Assembly (NCBI GenBank): GCA_002455375.1
Contig: DKKR01000038.1
Span: 259-45,858 of the forward strand
Source of the DNA: Bacteroidetes bacterium UBA6661
GTDB taxonomy: Bacteria; Bacteroidota; Bacteroidia; AKYH767-A; OLB10
Direction: 5' to 3'
Length of the DNA: 45,600 bases
The notes beneath the pieces are model-generated. The model saw only the letters and a program-made list of their open reading frames with translations. It was not told where the DNA came from and made no database searches. A program made the position numbers and the translations under genes. Shown in pieces: positions 25,119 through 33,548 of the stretch; positions within the stretch are counted from its first letter, which is position 1; the number at the start of each line of letters is the position of its first letter.

Positions 25119-26207
25119 TTATACGGCTTTAACCTGAATTTTTCTTTCTCCAAACCATTTATGGATAAACTTATTTCTTTTACCCATGAAAAACTCTTCT
25201 ATAAATATAGTAAATGCCATTGCGGTCAGAAAAGTAAAAATCAGAAAAGCCAGATGCGCAAGGAGACCTGTTCCAATCTTTTTGTTAAACCAGGTTACCC
25301 AAAGCGGATGCCACAGATACCAGTTGTAGCTGTAGTATGCAATAAATCGCAGCCATTTTAATCCCGACATATTCCAGTGATAAGTAGCAGCTATCATCAG
25401 AAAAAAGCAAAATGGAACAATAGAATGAAATACACATTTTCTAAAAAAAAACCATTCATAATTATCGAATAAAAAAATCATCAGACAGAATAGTAGTACT
25501 CCTATAGTGAGCATAAAAAGTTGTGATACTCGCTGTTTAATGATAGTTGGAAAGTAATTTAATATTATACTCAATAAGACGCCCCATCCAAGTGCATCAA
25601 TTCTGTTGTAAGTGGCACCATAAGTATCTTTACCATTAGTAAAATTTAAAGCAAGTACTTTGAAAACAAATCCGGCAACAATAACTAATAGCAATGCAGT
25701 AACTAAGACTTTTTTATCAGGAAAGAAACGTTGAATAACTAAAAGTAAGATGGGTAACATGATATAAAAATGCTCTTCTACACAGAGTGACCATAAGTGC
25801 CCAAAACTCCAGACCTCATTACTTGTGAAATTTGAATAAAAGAATATATAGCGACAGTATTTATTAAGTGGAATAATCATATCAGGAGCCATTGTGTGAT
25901 ATAGAATGACTGCTATTAATGAACCGATGAAAAGGTAGCTGAAATAAGACGGCCAAATTTTAAACCCTCGTTGAATAATAAATTTGAAAAAATTTATTTT
26001 CTCACCTTTTTTTAAATAGCCAATTAGAATATTACCAATTAGTAATCCGGAGATTACAAAAAATAAATCAACGCCAAGATAGCCAAAGGGAAGTTTTCTG
26101 TCGTAATGATATATAACAACACTTAATATAGCTAGCGATCTGAAAATATCAACACTTGAATTTCTACCTGGGGCATTAATTACCTCATGTGATTTTAGTT
26201 GAATCAT
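25119..26207 (-). CDS. Acyltransferase family 3 (OafA/YrhL-like) membrane protein
   Basis: This 362-residue polytopic protein of the AT3 family O-acylates surface glycans in known members. The N-terminal signature is VDIFRSLAILSVVIYHYDRK, with the putative catalytic His in IYHY. Next are GYLGVDLFFVISGLLIG and FIIQRGFKIWPSYF, then HLWSLCVEEHFYIMLPILLL. About ten membrane helices are visible. There is no SGNH domain at the C-terminus. It is the last gene of the ddl-PASTA-acyltransferase operon, 5 nt after PASTA, so a peptidoglycan or envelope-glycan acceptor is plausible but unproven. Confidence 0.92.
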   Translation of the reverse strand: MIQLKSHEVINAPGRNSSVDIFRSLAILSVVIYHYDRKLPFGYLGVDLFFVISGLLIGNILIGYLKKGEKINFFKFIIQRGFKIWPSYFSYLFIGSLIAVILYHTMAPDMIIPLNKYCRYIFFYSNFTSNEVWSFGHLWSLCVEEHFYIMLPILLLVIQRFFPDKKVLVTALLLVIVAGFVFKVLALNFTNGKDTYGATYNRIDALGWGVLLSIILNYFPTIIKQRVSQLFMLTIGVLLFCLMIFLFDNYEWFFFRKCVFHSIVPFCFFLMIAATYHWNMSGLKWLRFIAYYSYNWYLWHPLWVTWFNKKIGTGLLAHLAFLIFTFLTAMAFTIFIEEFFMGKRNKFIHKWFGERKIQVKAV

Positions 26208-26212
26208 GCAAA

Positions 26213-26974
26213 TCAGGGTCTCAGATATAAATCAATGGCGTCACCCTGATTGATAGTGTTGTTATCTGGTGCAGGATTTTGATCATAGATTTTTGCATTG
26301 AGTGTATCTTTAATTACACCATCAAAAAATAAAGAACCAATGTTTAGTGATGATCCTTTTAATACAAATAGCGCTTCATCATACGTTAGGCCTATCAAAG
26401 ATGGAACAGTGACAACGGTGTTTCCTAATCCATCGCCAACAATCAAATCAATTGCCGAGCCTTTAGGTACATCTGTTCCGGCTTTTAAATCCCTTCCGTT
26501 TATCATCATTGAAAGTACTGCATTTTTTGCAAGATCAGGTTTGAAAATCTGTTCTCCCATTCTCAACCCTGATGCAGCAAGGATAGCTTCAGCTTGTCGT
26601 AAGGAAACATCTTTCAATGCCGGAACTTTCACCATTGGTGCACTGCTGCGTGTTATGGTGAGATAGATGGTACGACCTTGTTTAACTTTTTCATCTGGTT
26701 GCGGATCTTGCTCAACAATAGTTCCCGGCTTTTGATCTAAAAGGTAAACGGAAGAATCAGCGATTTTAAATGACAGGTTTTTAGTTTTTAAAAAATCATT
26801 AACCTTTTTAATATTCATGCCTTTTAAATCAGGGACAGAGACAGAGTTTCCATGATCTGTAAAACTGTCGAGCCATTTATAAACCAAACCAATTGACATG
26901 ATAATTACGATGAAAATCACCAAAGCATTAATCCAGAAAATGCGCGACTTAAGAAATCGAATTAGTTCTTTCAT
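26213..26974 (-). CDS. Membrane-anchored PASTA-domain protein
   Basis: In this 253-residue protein a single N-terminal membrane helix (about 12-34, IFWINALVIFIVIIMSIGLV) is followed by three PASTA repeats outside the membrane: about 44-110 (VSVPDLKGMNIKKVNDFLKT), 113-183 (VKVPALKDVSLRQAEAILAA) and 186-253 (VTVPSLIGLTYDEALFVLKG). PASTA modules bind muropeptides or lipid II in kinases and PBPs, but no kinase or transpeptidase domain is present here. It lies 4 nt after the double ddl gene, which fits a role at the cell wall. Such stand-alone PASTA proteins beside ddl occur in Bacteroidota. Confidence 0.92.
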   Translation of the reverse strand: MKELIRFLKSRIFWINALVIFIVIIMSIGLVYKWLDSFTDHGNSVSVPDLKGMNIKKVNDFLKTKNLSFKIADSSVYLLDQKPGTIVEQDPQPDEKVKQGRTIYLTITRSSAPMVKVPALKDVSLRQAEAILAASGLRMGEQIFKPDLAKNAVLSMMINGRDLKAGTDVPKGSAIDLIVGDGLGNTVVTVPSLIGLTYDEALFVLKGSSLNIGSLFFDGVIKDTLNAKIYDQNPAPDNNTINQGDAIDLYLRP

Positions 26975-26978
26975 AATT

Positions 26979-29672
26979 TTATTTCGTCAGCGACAATTGA
27001 TTCCTTTTAAAACCGAACTCAAGTATTTTCTCAATAAATTCGTAAGGTTTATACTGATTTATTGCAGCCTGATGGAAAATACAAGTTGCAGGTGTCATAC
27101 CCGGCAATGAGTTTACTTCAATAAAAATAACTTCAACTTTATTGTCATTTGTAATACGTACAAATGCATCAATTCTTGCATAACCCTCAATATTTAACAG
27201 TCGTGCTGCACGCATAAGTTCTTTTCTGATAATATCAGAAATCAGCCTGTTTTCCATTGCATGTTTGCTGTAACGGGCAGGTGTGATATTTTGTCCTTCA
27301 CCGGCTAAAAACTTTTCTTCAAGCGAGAGTACATCACCTTCATGTAATGTTTCGCTGGGTTCAAAAATTTCGTAATGTATATTTCCTGTCTCATCGTAGG
27401 TGGTAAGCATGCCACCGGTAATTTCTAAAAAATGTTTACAGTTTTCACCGCTGATAAGCGTTTCAATCAGAAAATATCTTTTTCGTGGAAACTCTTCTTT
27501 GTCTTTTATCTTCAGAAGTTCAGCGGCAGCAGTGTTTAATGTTTCATCTTCGCGGAAAATTAGTTCGGCATAGGCATGTAGTTGATTTTCGTTACGGATA
27601 ATTTTTACAGCACTACTGCATCCATCATCTACCGGTTTGGCAATAATCGGGAATCCAAATTCTTTTTGAATTTTTTCTTCTATTGCAGAAGGATTATTAC
27701 GCCATTCTTCCTCTGTGAGTTTGTAATGATGTGCAACTTTAAATCCATTTTGTGCCAACAGCTCATTAGTTTGAAATTTATCTATGGTGATTTTAGACGA
27801 TTCAGCTCTTGAGCCATTGAATGGTAAACCAACTTTGTTAAGTTGCAATTGCAATTCACCATCTTCGCCTGGACGACCATGTAAAGCAATGAAAACAATT
27901 TTTACTTGTTGTGCAAGTTCTTCAAACGATATTTTTTCAGGTGGATTTAGGTTGGCTGCATTGGCAAATGTTTGTGTTACCTGACCACATTGGTCAATTA
28001 TTTTTTTGATTACGGGATGCTGATTGTAATTGAGAATTTTTTCTCTGATGTCGTCAGCATTATCTTTCAGCATCAGGTTTATTGGAATTCTATAAAGTGA
28101 ATAAGATTGTTCGTTACCTGCAAGAAAATAGGGTATGGGTTCGTACTTTTCTGTTGATGATAATTTTTCATAAACATTACGACCACTTTCAACGCTGATG
28201 TGTCTTTCACTGCTATAACCACCCATTATGACGCCAACTTTTATCTTTTCAGATTGTGACTTGGCTTTTTTGCTGATCAGTCCATGTAGGTTTTTTATCA
28301 GTTGTGGCACTGTGCGAAACGATTTCATTTCTGAAAGGCGTGCCTGAAGCGATGTTGAAATAATGTAGCTGATAAACTGTGAAGGATTGAGACCAATTTC
28401 TGCAGCCTGATGAAAGAAAAAGCTGCTGGGCATCATTCCTGATGTTGTATTCGGATCATTCAAAAATATTGAACCATTCTCTGTGATAAATCCATCTATG
28501 CGGGCATAAACACTAAAGTTTAATGATATAAACAAGCGTTCACATTCTCTTCTTATTGTTTCAATTTGTACTTCAGGCAGGTGAATAGGTGTTACTTTTC
28601 GTGATAAACCGGGCAGATATTTAGCACGGTAATCAAACAACTCATTGCCTTTACGGATTTCTGTTGGCGGTAGCGCAACAGGCTTTCCATTTTCATTTGC
28701 AATTACAATACATGAAAACTCTTTTCCTGAAATGAACGATTCAATGATAACTTCTGTTTCAGCTTCAATAGCAGCAATGGAAACAACGTCTTCCATTTCA
28801 CCAAAAAGTTGAATCAGTACACCTAATAGTTCTTCCGGATGATAAATTATTCTGTCGTTAATTTTTGCAGGTAATCCAATGCCTTCCCGAATATCTGATA
28901 CTTTCTTTATCCATTCAGTTTTTGCATCAAAAGTCATGCTGTTCCATTCTGTCCGCGTGATTTCGCGGATAAAAAATGATTTATTGACAGCTTGTACAAA
29001 TGCATCTTCATCATTATTCTTCAATACTGATATGCCAATGCTCGAACCCTGATTAGCAGCTTTAACAACACATGGAAATCCAACAGATTTTAAATCTTTA
29101 ATAAAAGATTTTCGGTTTGAAGAGGCTACCCATTCAGAGCGGTTTATTACAGCGACTTCCGGAACATTAAAGCCTGATTTTTTCATCAGATCTTTCTGAA
29201 TAACCTTATTCATTCCAATAGCAGAAGAAAGAATACCTGAGCCCGAGTAGGGGATCCGGTAATATTCCAATAGACCTTGTATGCGTCCATCCTCACCATC
29301 AGAACCATGCAGACATAAGAATGCAAAATCAATAACATCAGGCAACTGTGCAAATTCTAAACGCGTTCCTAATTTCATTGTCAGCCTGATTTGTTCCTGA
29401 TGTGTAAGTGTGCCAAGATTTTCTGCGTAAATCTGAAAGCCTCGTGTTGTCTCAGGCAAAAATTCTGCGGGCGGATAAAAATCACGAATACTACCCTTGT
29501 AAATAAATTGCCAGTCGAGAATCAACAGGTTACCAAAACTGTCAACAAAAAGAGGAATAGGTTCAAAAAGCGTTTTGTCCAGGTTGTCATATACGGTTCT
29601 GCCTCCGGCAAAGGATACTTCACGTTCGCGTGATGTGCCGCCAAAGAGAATTCCTATTTTTAGTTTATTCAT
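26979..29672 (-). CDS. ddl: Tandem D-alanine--D-alanine ligase fusion (two ATP-grasp ligase units)
   Basis: Ddl joins two D-Ala for the peptidoglycan stem; normal length is 300-370, but this protein has 897 residues and contains two complete units. Unit 1 (1-~445): GGTSREREVS at 11-20, LHGSDGEDG near 121, GSSIG at 209-213, FDYRAKY ending in Tyr352, ARIDGF at 390, NDPNTTSGMMP at 405-415. Unit 2 (~476-897): GGYSSERHIS near 484, LHGRPGEDG near 597, GCSSA at 684-688, LEEKF ending in Phe788, ARIDAF at 832, IEVNSLPG at 851-858. Unit 1 looks like a canonical Ddl except for D406-P407 in the metal-ligand motif. Unit 2 is changed at the phosphate loop and at the specificity residue. First gene of a tight operon. 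Confidence 0.93.
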   Translation of the reverse strand: MNKLKIGILFGGTSREREVSFAGGRTVYDNLDKTLFEPIPLFVDSFGNLLILDWQFIYKGSIRDFYPPAEFLPETTRGFQIYAENLGTLTHQEQIRLTMKLGTRLEFAQLPDVIDFAFLCLHGSDGEDGRIQGLLEYYRIPYSGSGILSSAIGMNKVIQKDLMKKSGFNVPEVAVINRSEWVASSNRKSFIKDLKSVGFPCVVKAANQGSSIGISVLKNNDEDAFVQAVNKSFFIREITRTEWNSMTFDAKTEWIKKVSDIREGIGLPAKINDRIIYHPEELLGVLIQLFGEMEDVVSIAAIEAETEVIIESFISGKEFSCIVIANENGKPVALPPTEIRKGNELFDYRAKYLPGLSRKVTPIHLPEVQIETIRRECERLFISLNFSVYARIDGFITENGSIFLNDPNTTSGMMPSSFFFHQAAEIGLNPSQFISYIISTSLQARLSEMKSFRTVPQLIKNLHGLISKKAKSQSEKIKVGVIMGGYSSERHISVESGRNVYEKLSSTEKYEPIPYFLAGNEQSYSLYRIPINLMLKDNADDIREKILNYNQHPVIKKIIDQCGQVTQTFANAANLNPPEKISFEELAQQVKIVFIALHGRPGEDGELQLQLNKVGLPFNGSRAESSKITIDKFQTNELLAQNGFKVAHHYKLTEEEWRNNPSAIEEKIQKEFGFPIIAKPVDDGCSSAVKIIRNENQLHAYAELIFREDETLNTAAAELLKIKDKEEFPRKRYFLIETLISGENCKHFLEITGGMLTTYDETGNIHYEIFEPSETLHEGDVLSLEEKFLAGEGQNITPARYSKHAMENRLISDIIRKELMRAARLLNIEGYARIDAFVRITNDNKVEVIFIEVNSLPGMTPATCIFHQAAINQYKPYEFIEKILEFGFKRNQLSLTK

Positions 29673-29700
29673 ATAGATTTTAAGTCATGTAATGATTGAA

Positions 29701-29708
29701 CAAAGTTA
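29701..29708 (-). promoter_or_regulatory. -7 promoter box of the ddl operon
   Basis: The plus strand CAAAGTTA is TAACTTTG on the minus strand, an exact TAnnTTTG, 28 nt before the start codon at 29672. A -33 element is not clear. Confidence 0.5.
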
Positions 29709-29726
29709 ATAGATTTCAGCAGCAGC

Positions 29727-29749
29727 ATACTTACTTCAAGAGTAAGTAT
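29727..29749. repeat. Perfect 9-bp inverted repeat upstream of the ddl operon
   Basis: ATACTTACT (29727-29735), spacer TCAAG, AGTAAGTAT (29741-29749). On the plus strand a run of eight T follows four bases later (29755-29762), but no plus-strand gene ends here. It sits just upstream of the ddl -7 box, so an operator is as likely as a terminator. Confidence 0.45.
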
Positions 29750-29857
29750 TCACGTTTTTTTTAACATTTATTATCAGAGGATTATTTGATAAATCCATGA
29801 TAGAAACATTCTTTTGTTAATTGGTTTTTACCAAGTAAAACGACTGAAAACGACTGG

Positions 29858-30622
29858 TTATTTTAACAATCCGTTGACGCCTGCGCCAAAAAGAGCAAAG
29901 TCGTATTTTACAGGATCTGTTTTATCAAACTGTCGCAGATTTTGGGTCAGTTCTTCAACGGCTTTCCAGTCATCTTGCTTTCTTTTTAGCAGCCCAAGTA
30001 GTCGTGCAGTTCGACCGGTATGTACATCTAAAGGACAGTAAATCAACGATGGTGAGATTTCCCAAATTCCAAAGTCAACACCGGCACAATCTTTCCTAAT
30101 CATCCAACGCAGAAACATGTTGAATCTTTTACATCCTGAGTTTTTTAATGGGTCACCTAAATGTTTTGTGGTGCGTGGCTGGCATGGCATTGAGAACAGT
30201 TTCTGTCTGAATAAACTCATGGCCACAGGCATGGGATTGTTGCTTACAAAAAAGGTAAAACAATTACCAAGCGAACCATATTCAGAGTAAATATTTTTAA
30301 TCGCTTTAAAAATGTAGATACAGTCTTCTCCATTAAAAGTGCGGTGAACAAATTTTTTAAAAGGGCTATAATCGCTGTTTGATGCATTTATAATAAATGA
30401 TTTTGGAGAATGTTCCATCATTTCCATAAGTGTTTGTGCGTTTTTGAGAATGGTTTTGCGCTGCCCCCATGAGATAATTGAGGTCAGAAAGGCACTAATT
30501 TCAATATCACCAATGTCAGTAAACTTATGCGGGATAGAGATTGGATCATCAGTAATAAACTCACTTCTGTTGTACCGAAGAAATAAATCGTCTAAATACA
30601 GTTTTAGCTCATGATGATTCAT
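29858..30622 (-). CDS. TIGR02757 (DUF2400) family protein
   Basis: This 254-residue conserved protein has unknown function. Recognisable family stretches are FTDIGDIEISAFLTSIISWG (an HhH-like helical part), KHLGDPLKNSGCKRFNMFLR, WMIRKDCAGVDFGIW and the metal- or base-binding-like PLDVHTGRTARLLGLL. These resemble helix-hairpin-helix DNA glycosylase folds (RxNxxLRWMVR...D...VDTHV pattern), so a DNA repair link has been suggested, but the activity is not established. It is the last gene of an era-der-TIGR02757 minus-strand run, 12 nt after der. Confidence 0.83.
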   Translation of the reverse strand: MNHHELKLYLDDLFLRYNRSEFITDDPISIPHKFTDIGDIEISAFLTSIISWGQRKTILKNAQTLMEMMEHSPKSFIINASNSDYSPFKKFVHRTFNGEDCIYIFKAIKNIYSEYGSLGNCFTFFVSNNPMPVAMSLFRQKLFSMPCQPRTTKHLGDPLKNSGCKRFNMFLRWMIRKDCAGVDFGIWEISPSLIYCPLDVHTGRTARLLGLLKRKQDDWKAVEELTQNLRQFDKTDPVKYDFALFGAGVNGLLK

Positions 30623-30634
30623 GACTTGCTGTTA

Positions 30635-31954
30635 TCAGACTTCTTTTCCACTGTCTTTGCTTCTAAAAGAAATTGCAACAGGAACGCCAGTCAGATTAAA
30701 ATTTTCACGCAGTTTATTTTCAAGAAATCTTCTGTATGTTGTCTGAATGTACTGTGGATTACTACTAAAAAAAACAAAACGTGGATAGGGTCCGGGCACC
30801 TGAGTAATATATTTGATGTTGATGAGTTTGCCTTTTACAGATGGCGGAGGATAGTTTTCTATGAAAGGTAGAATTTTTTTGTTAAGTTGTGATGTCGGAA
30901 TGTGTTGTGTTCTGTTTTTAAAAACATCAATGGCAGTTTCAAGTGCTTTAAAAATACGTTGCTTGTTTAGCACAGAAGTAAAGATTATGGGCACATCGGT
31001 AAAAGGCGCAATGGCTGCTTTAATCTCTTCTGTAACTTTCTTTGTTGAATTGTTTTCTTTATCAATTAAATCCCATTTATTCACCAAGAAGACAACACCC
31101 TTGTGATTGGTTTGAATGAGGTGAAAAATATTTGCATCCTGAGCTGTAAATCCTTTTTCTGCATCAATCATAAACAGACACACATCGCTTTGTTCAATGG
31201 CTCTTATGCTGCGCATGACAGAGTAGAACTCCAGATCTTCTTTCACTTTGGCTTTCTTTCTCAATCCGGCTGTATCAACTAAAATAAAATCGAAACCAAA
31301 ATTTGAGTAACGGATATTAATGCTGTTTCTGGTAGTTCCTGCAATAGGGGTAACAATACTTCGTTCCACACCGGTAAGCATATTCATCAATGATGATTTA
31401 CCGACATTAGGTTGTCCGATTATAGTAATTCGCGGAAGTTCTTCTTCAGATTCATCATCGGGCTTAAAAACTTTTACAACTGCATCAAGCAGTTCGCCAG
31501 TACCGCTACCGTTAGAAGACGATATACAATAATAATCACCAAGGCCTAATGCATAAAATTCAACAGCATCATTCAGTTGTTTTGGAGAATCAACTTTGTT
31601 CACAACTAAAAATGTTTTCTTATTGCTGTTACGAAGCAGTTGTGCAATATCCTCATCAAAATCATTCAGTCCTTCGCGGGCATCCGTAACAAAAAGGATA
31701 ATGTCTGCCTCTTCGATTGCCAGTTTAACTTGCTTTCGAATTTCAGATTCAAAAATATCTTCTGATCCGGATACGTAACCTCCTGTATCAATGACAGAAA
31801 ATTTCTTCCCGGTCCATTCTCCTGTTCCGTAGTGCCTGTCTCGTGTTACACCTGATTCGTCATGTACGATGGCATCCATACTCTCTGTCAACCTGTTGAA
31901 CAGTGTTGATTTTCCTACATTGGGTCTGCCTACAATAGCAATAATGTTGCTCAT
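30635..31954 (-). CDS. der: Ribosome biogenesis GTPase Der (EngA)
   Basis: This essential double-GTPase assembles the 50S subunit. The 439 residues hold G domain 1 (G1 GRPNVGKST at 8-16, G3 DTGG, G4 NKVD) and G domain 2 (GQPNVGKSS near 182, DTAGLRKKAKV, NKWD), followed by a KH-like C-terminal domain (PPPSVKGKLINIKYITQVPG, FFSSNP, RFLENKLRENF). A Glu/Asp-rich linker (DDESEEELPR) separates the G domains. It is 9 nt downstream of era, and co-transcription of the two ribosome-assembly GTPases is natural. Confidence 0.97.
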   Translation of the reverse strand: MSNIIAIVGRPNVGKSTLFNRLTESMDAIVHDESGVTRDRHYGTGEWTGKKFSVIDTGGYVSGSEDIFESEIRKQVKLAIEEADIILFVTDAREGLNDFDEDIAQLLRNSNKKTFLVVNKVDSPKQLNDAVEFYALGLGDYYCISSSNGSGTGELLDAVVKVFKPDDESEEELPRITIIGQPNVGKSSLMNMLTGVERSIVTPIAGTTRNSINIRYSNFGFDFILVDTAGLRKKAKVKEDLEFYSVMRSIRAIEQSDVCLFMIDAEKGFTAQDANIFHLIQTNHKGVVFLVNKWDLIDKENNSTKKVTEEIKAAIAPFTDVPIIFTSVLNKQRIFKALETAIDVFKNRTQHIPTSQLNKKILPFIENYPPPSVKGKLINIKYITQVPGPYPRFVFFSSNPQYIQTTYRRFLENKLRENFNLTGVPVAISFRSKDSGKEV

Positions 31955-31963
31955 TTTTCTTTG

Positions 31964-32845
31964 TTATTCGTTGTAGCCGAATTTGTTCAGCTGTTGCTCG
32001 TTATTACGCCAGTCTTCTCTTATCTTAACTGTAAGTTCAAGAAATACTTTTTTGCCCGTCATTTCTTCAATTTTCTTTCTGCTGTCAGTTCCTAATTTTT
32101 TTATTGCCAAACCATTTTTTCCCAATAAAATGGCTTTCTGTGATTCTCTTTCAACAAAAATATAACTCTTTATTTTTGCCAGTTTAGGCGTGTCTTTAAA
32201 TTCTTCTATACTTACTTCAACACTATAAGGTATTTCTTTATCATATTGCAGAAAAATTTTCTCGCGGATAATTTCGGCAGCAAAAAACCTTTCATTCCTG
32301 TCAGTCAGTGTGTCCTTGTCAAAATAAGGAGGTGCTTCGGGGATAAATTGTAGCAAGGTTTTAATGAGAACCTCGCCACCAAATTTTTCTTTAGCCGAAA
32401 TAGGTACTATGGCAGCAGGACTAAGCTGTTGCTCAATTTTCTGAACGATTTTTTCAAGTTCTTCCTGATTACTTAAATCAATTTTATTCAATGCTACAAC
32501 TAACTTTTTTCCGGTAGGAAGCAGTGTTTTGAATTTTTCTGCATCCATATCATTTCCGGTAGCGTCATATACCAGCAGAACGACATCAGCATCTGCGAAT
32601 GCACCTTGAACAAACGTCATCATTCGTTGATGAAGCTGATATCCGGGGGTGATAATGCCCGGAGTGTCTGAAAACACCAATTGATAATCAGACTGTGTTA
32701 CTACACCTCTTATTCTGTGACGTGTAGTTTGGGCCTTATGGGTCACAATACTCAAGTCCTGCCCCAAAAGCGTGTTTAACAGGGTAGATTTTCCTGCATT
32801 GGGTTTGCCTACTATTGCTATGAATCCTGCTTTATGCACTTTCAA
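31964..32845 (-). CDS. era: GTPase Era
   Basis: This 30S-assembly GTPase binds the 3' end of 16S rRNA. The 293 residues start with a G domain (GKPNAGKST near 13-21, the TTRHRIRGVV switch, DTPG, NKID) and end with a type II KH domain whose loop is ILLGKNGLAIKKLGTDSRKKIE, then FLELTVKIREDWR. The length is typical of Era. It leads the era-der-TIGR02757 group. No strong promoter box was seen in the 59-nt gap after paiB. Confidence 0.97.
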   Translation of the reverse strand: MKVHKAGFIAIVGKPNAGKSTLLNTLLGQDLSIVTHKAQTTRHRIRGVVTQSDYQLVFSDTPGIITPGYQLHQRMMTFVQGAFADADVVLLVYDATGNDMDAEKFKTLLPTGKKLVVALNKIDLSNQEELEKIVQKIEQQLSPAAIVPISAKEKFGGEVLIKTLLQFIPEAPPYFDKDTLTDRNERFFAAEIIREKIFLQYDKEIPYSVEVSIEEFKDTPKLAKIKSYIFVERESQKAILLGKNGLAIKKLGTDSRKKIEEMTGKKVFLELTVKIREDWRNNEQQLNKFGYNE

Positions 32846-32904
32846 ATTTTCCTGCGAAGGTAGTCAAGAAAAGGGGACAAAATTTACTTTGATGAAATTA
32901 GATG

Positions 32905-33531
32905 TTACCCGACCGTTTTATCCTTGTTTTTAAGCATAGCCGTTGCTATGGCATCAGACATGGCATCATCACGCTTTTTGAGATGGGTAACAATATTTTC
33001 GTAATCTTTTTTGTTTCGGTTTTGAGAAAGTTTGTCTTTTGCATCAATGTTTGAAACAATAATTTCAAATCCAAGTATTCCGGTTAAATTGTCACGAATA
33101 ACTTTAGGGTCTATCTTTTCAAAAAATTTAGGTTGTTCTTCTTTCGATTCGTAATGATCGGTTAGCTGCATCAAACTTTGTAACAGCTCAATCTCTGATT
33201 GTATTTTAATTTTACCTTGACAATGTACAGCCTGATAATTCCAGGTTGAAACATTTTCGTGACTATACCAAGAGGAAGAAATATAGCAATGCGGACCACT
33301 AAAAATTATCAACGCATCACTGTCATTTATTAATGTGCTGCATTGTTGATTTTCTTTTGAAATATGTCCATATAATACCAGATGGTTCTCAATTACTAAA
33401 GACGTCAGCGGAATGTGCGTAGCAAACATTTCTTTTTCTGAATGTGTAATCAAAATTCCGAAACTGTTTTCTTTAATAAAGTCAACCTGTTGGTTAAAAT
33501 TCTTATTTCGAAAATATTCAGGGATGTACAT
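32905..33531 (-). CDS. PaiB-like FMN-binding protein
   Basis: This 208-residue protein belongs to the PaiB/FMN-binding split-barrel group. The signature is IIFSGPHCYISSSWYS followed by VSTWNYQAVHCQGKI. The N-terminus (MYIPEYFRNKN) and the FFEKIDPKVIRDNLTGILGFEI helix region are also characteristic. In Bacillus, PaiB was described as a negative regulator of sporulation and protease genes, but there is no DNA-binding motif here, and a flavin- or heme-linked enzyme role is equally possible. It lies 17 nt after purL on the same strand and may be co-transcribed with it. Confidence 0.88.
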   Translation of the reverse strand: MYIPEYFRNKNFNQQVDFIKENSFGILITHSEKEMFATHIPLTSLVIENHLVLYGHISKENQQCSTLINDSDALIIFSGPHCYISSSWYSHENVSTWNYQAVHCQGKIKIQSEIELLQSLMQLTDHYESKEEQPKFFEKIDPKVIRDNLTGILGFEIIVSNIDAKDKLSQNRNKKDYENIVTHLKKRDDAMSDAIATAMLKNKDKTVG

Positions 33532-33548
33532 AAGTAGAACAAATGCTT

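Noticed and set aside
29838..29858. Short tandem repeat AAAACGACTG twice, next to the TIGR02757 stop
   Set aside because: There are only two 10-bp copies in low-complexity sequence; no sign of an array or attachment site.
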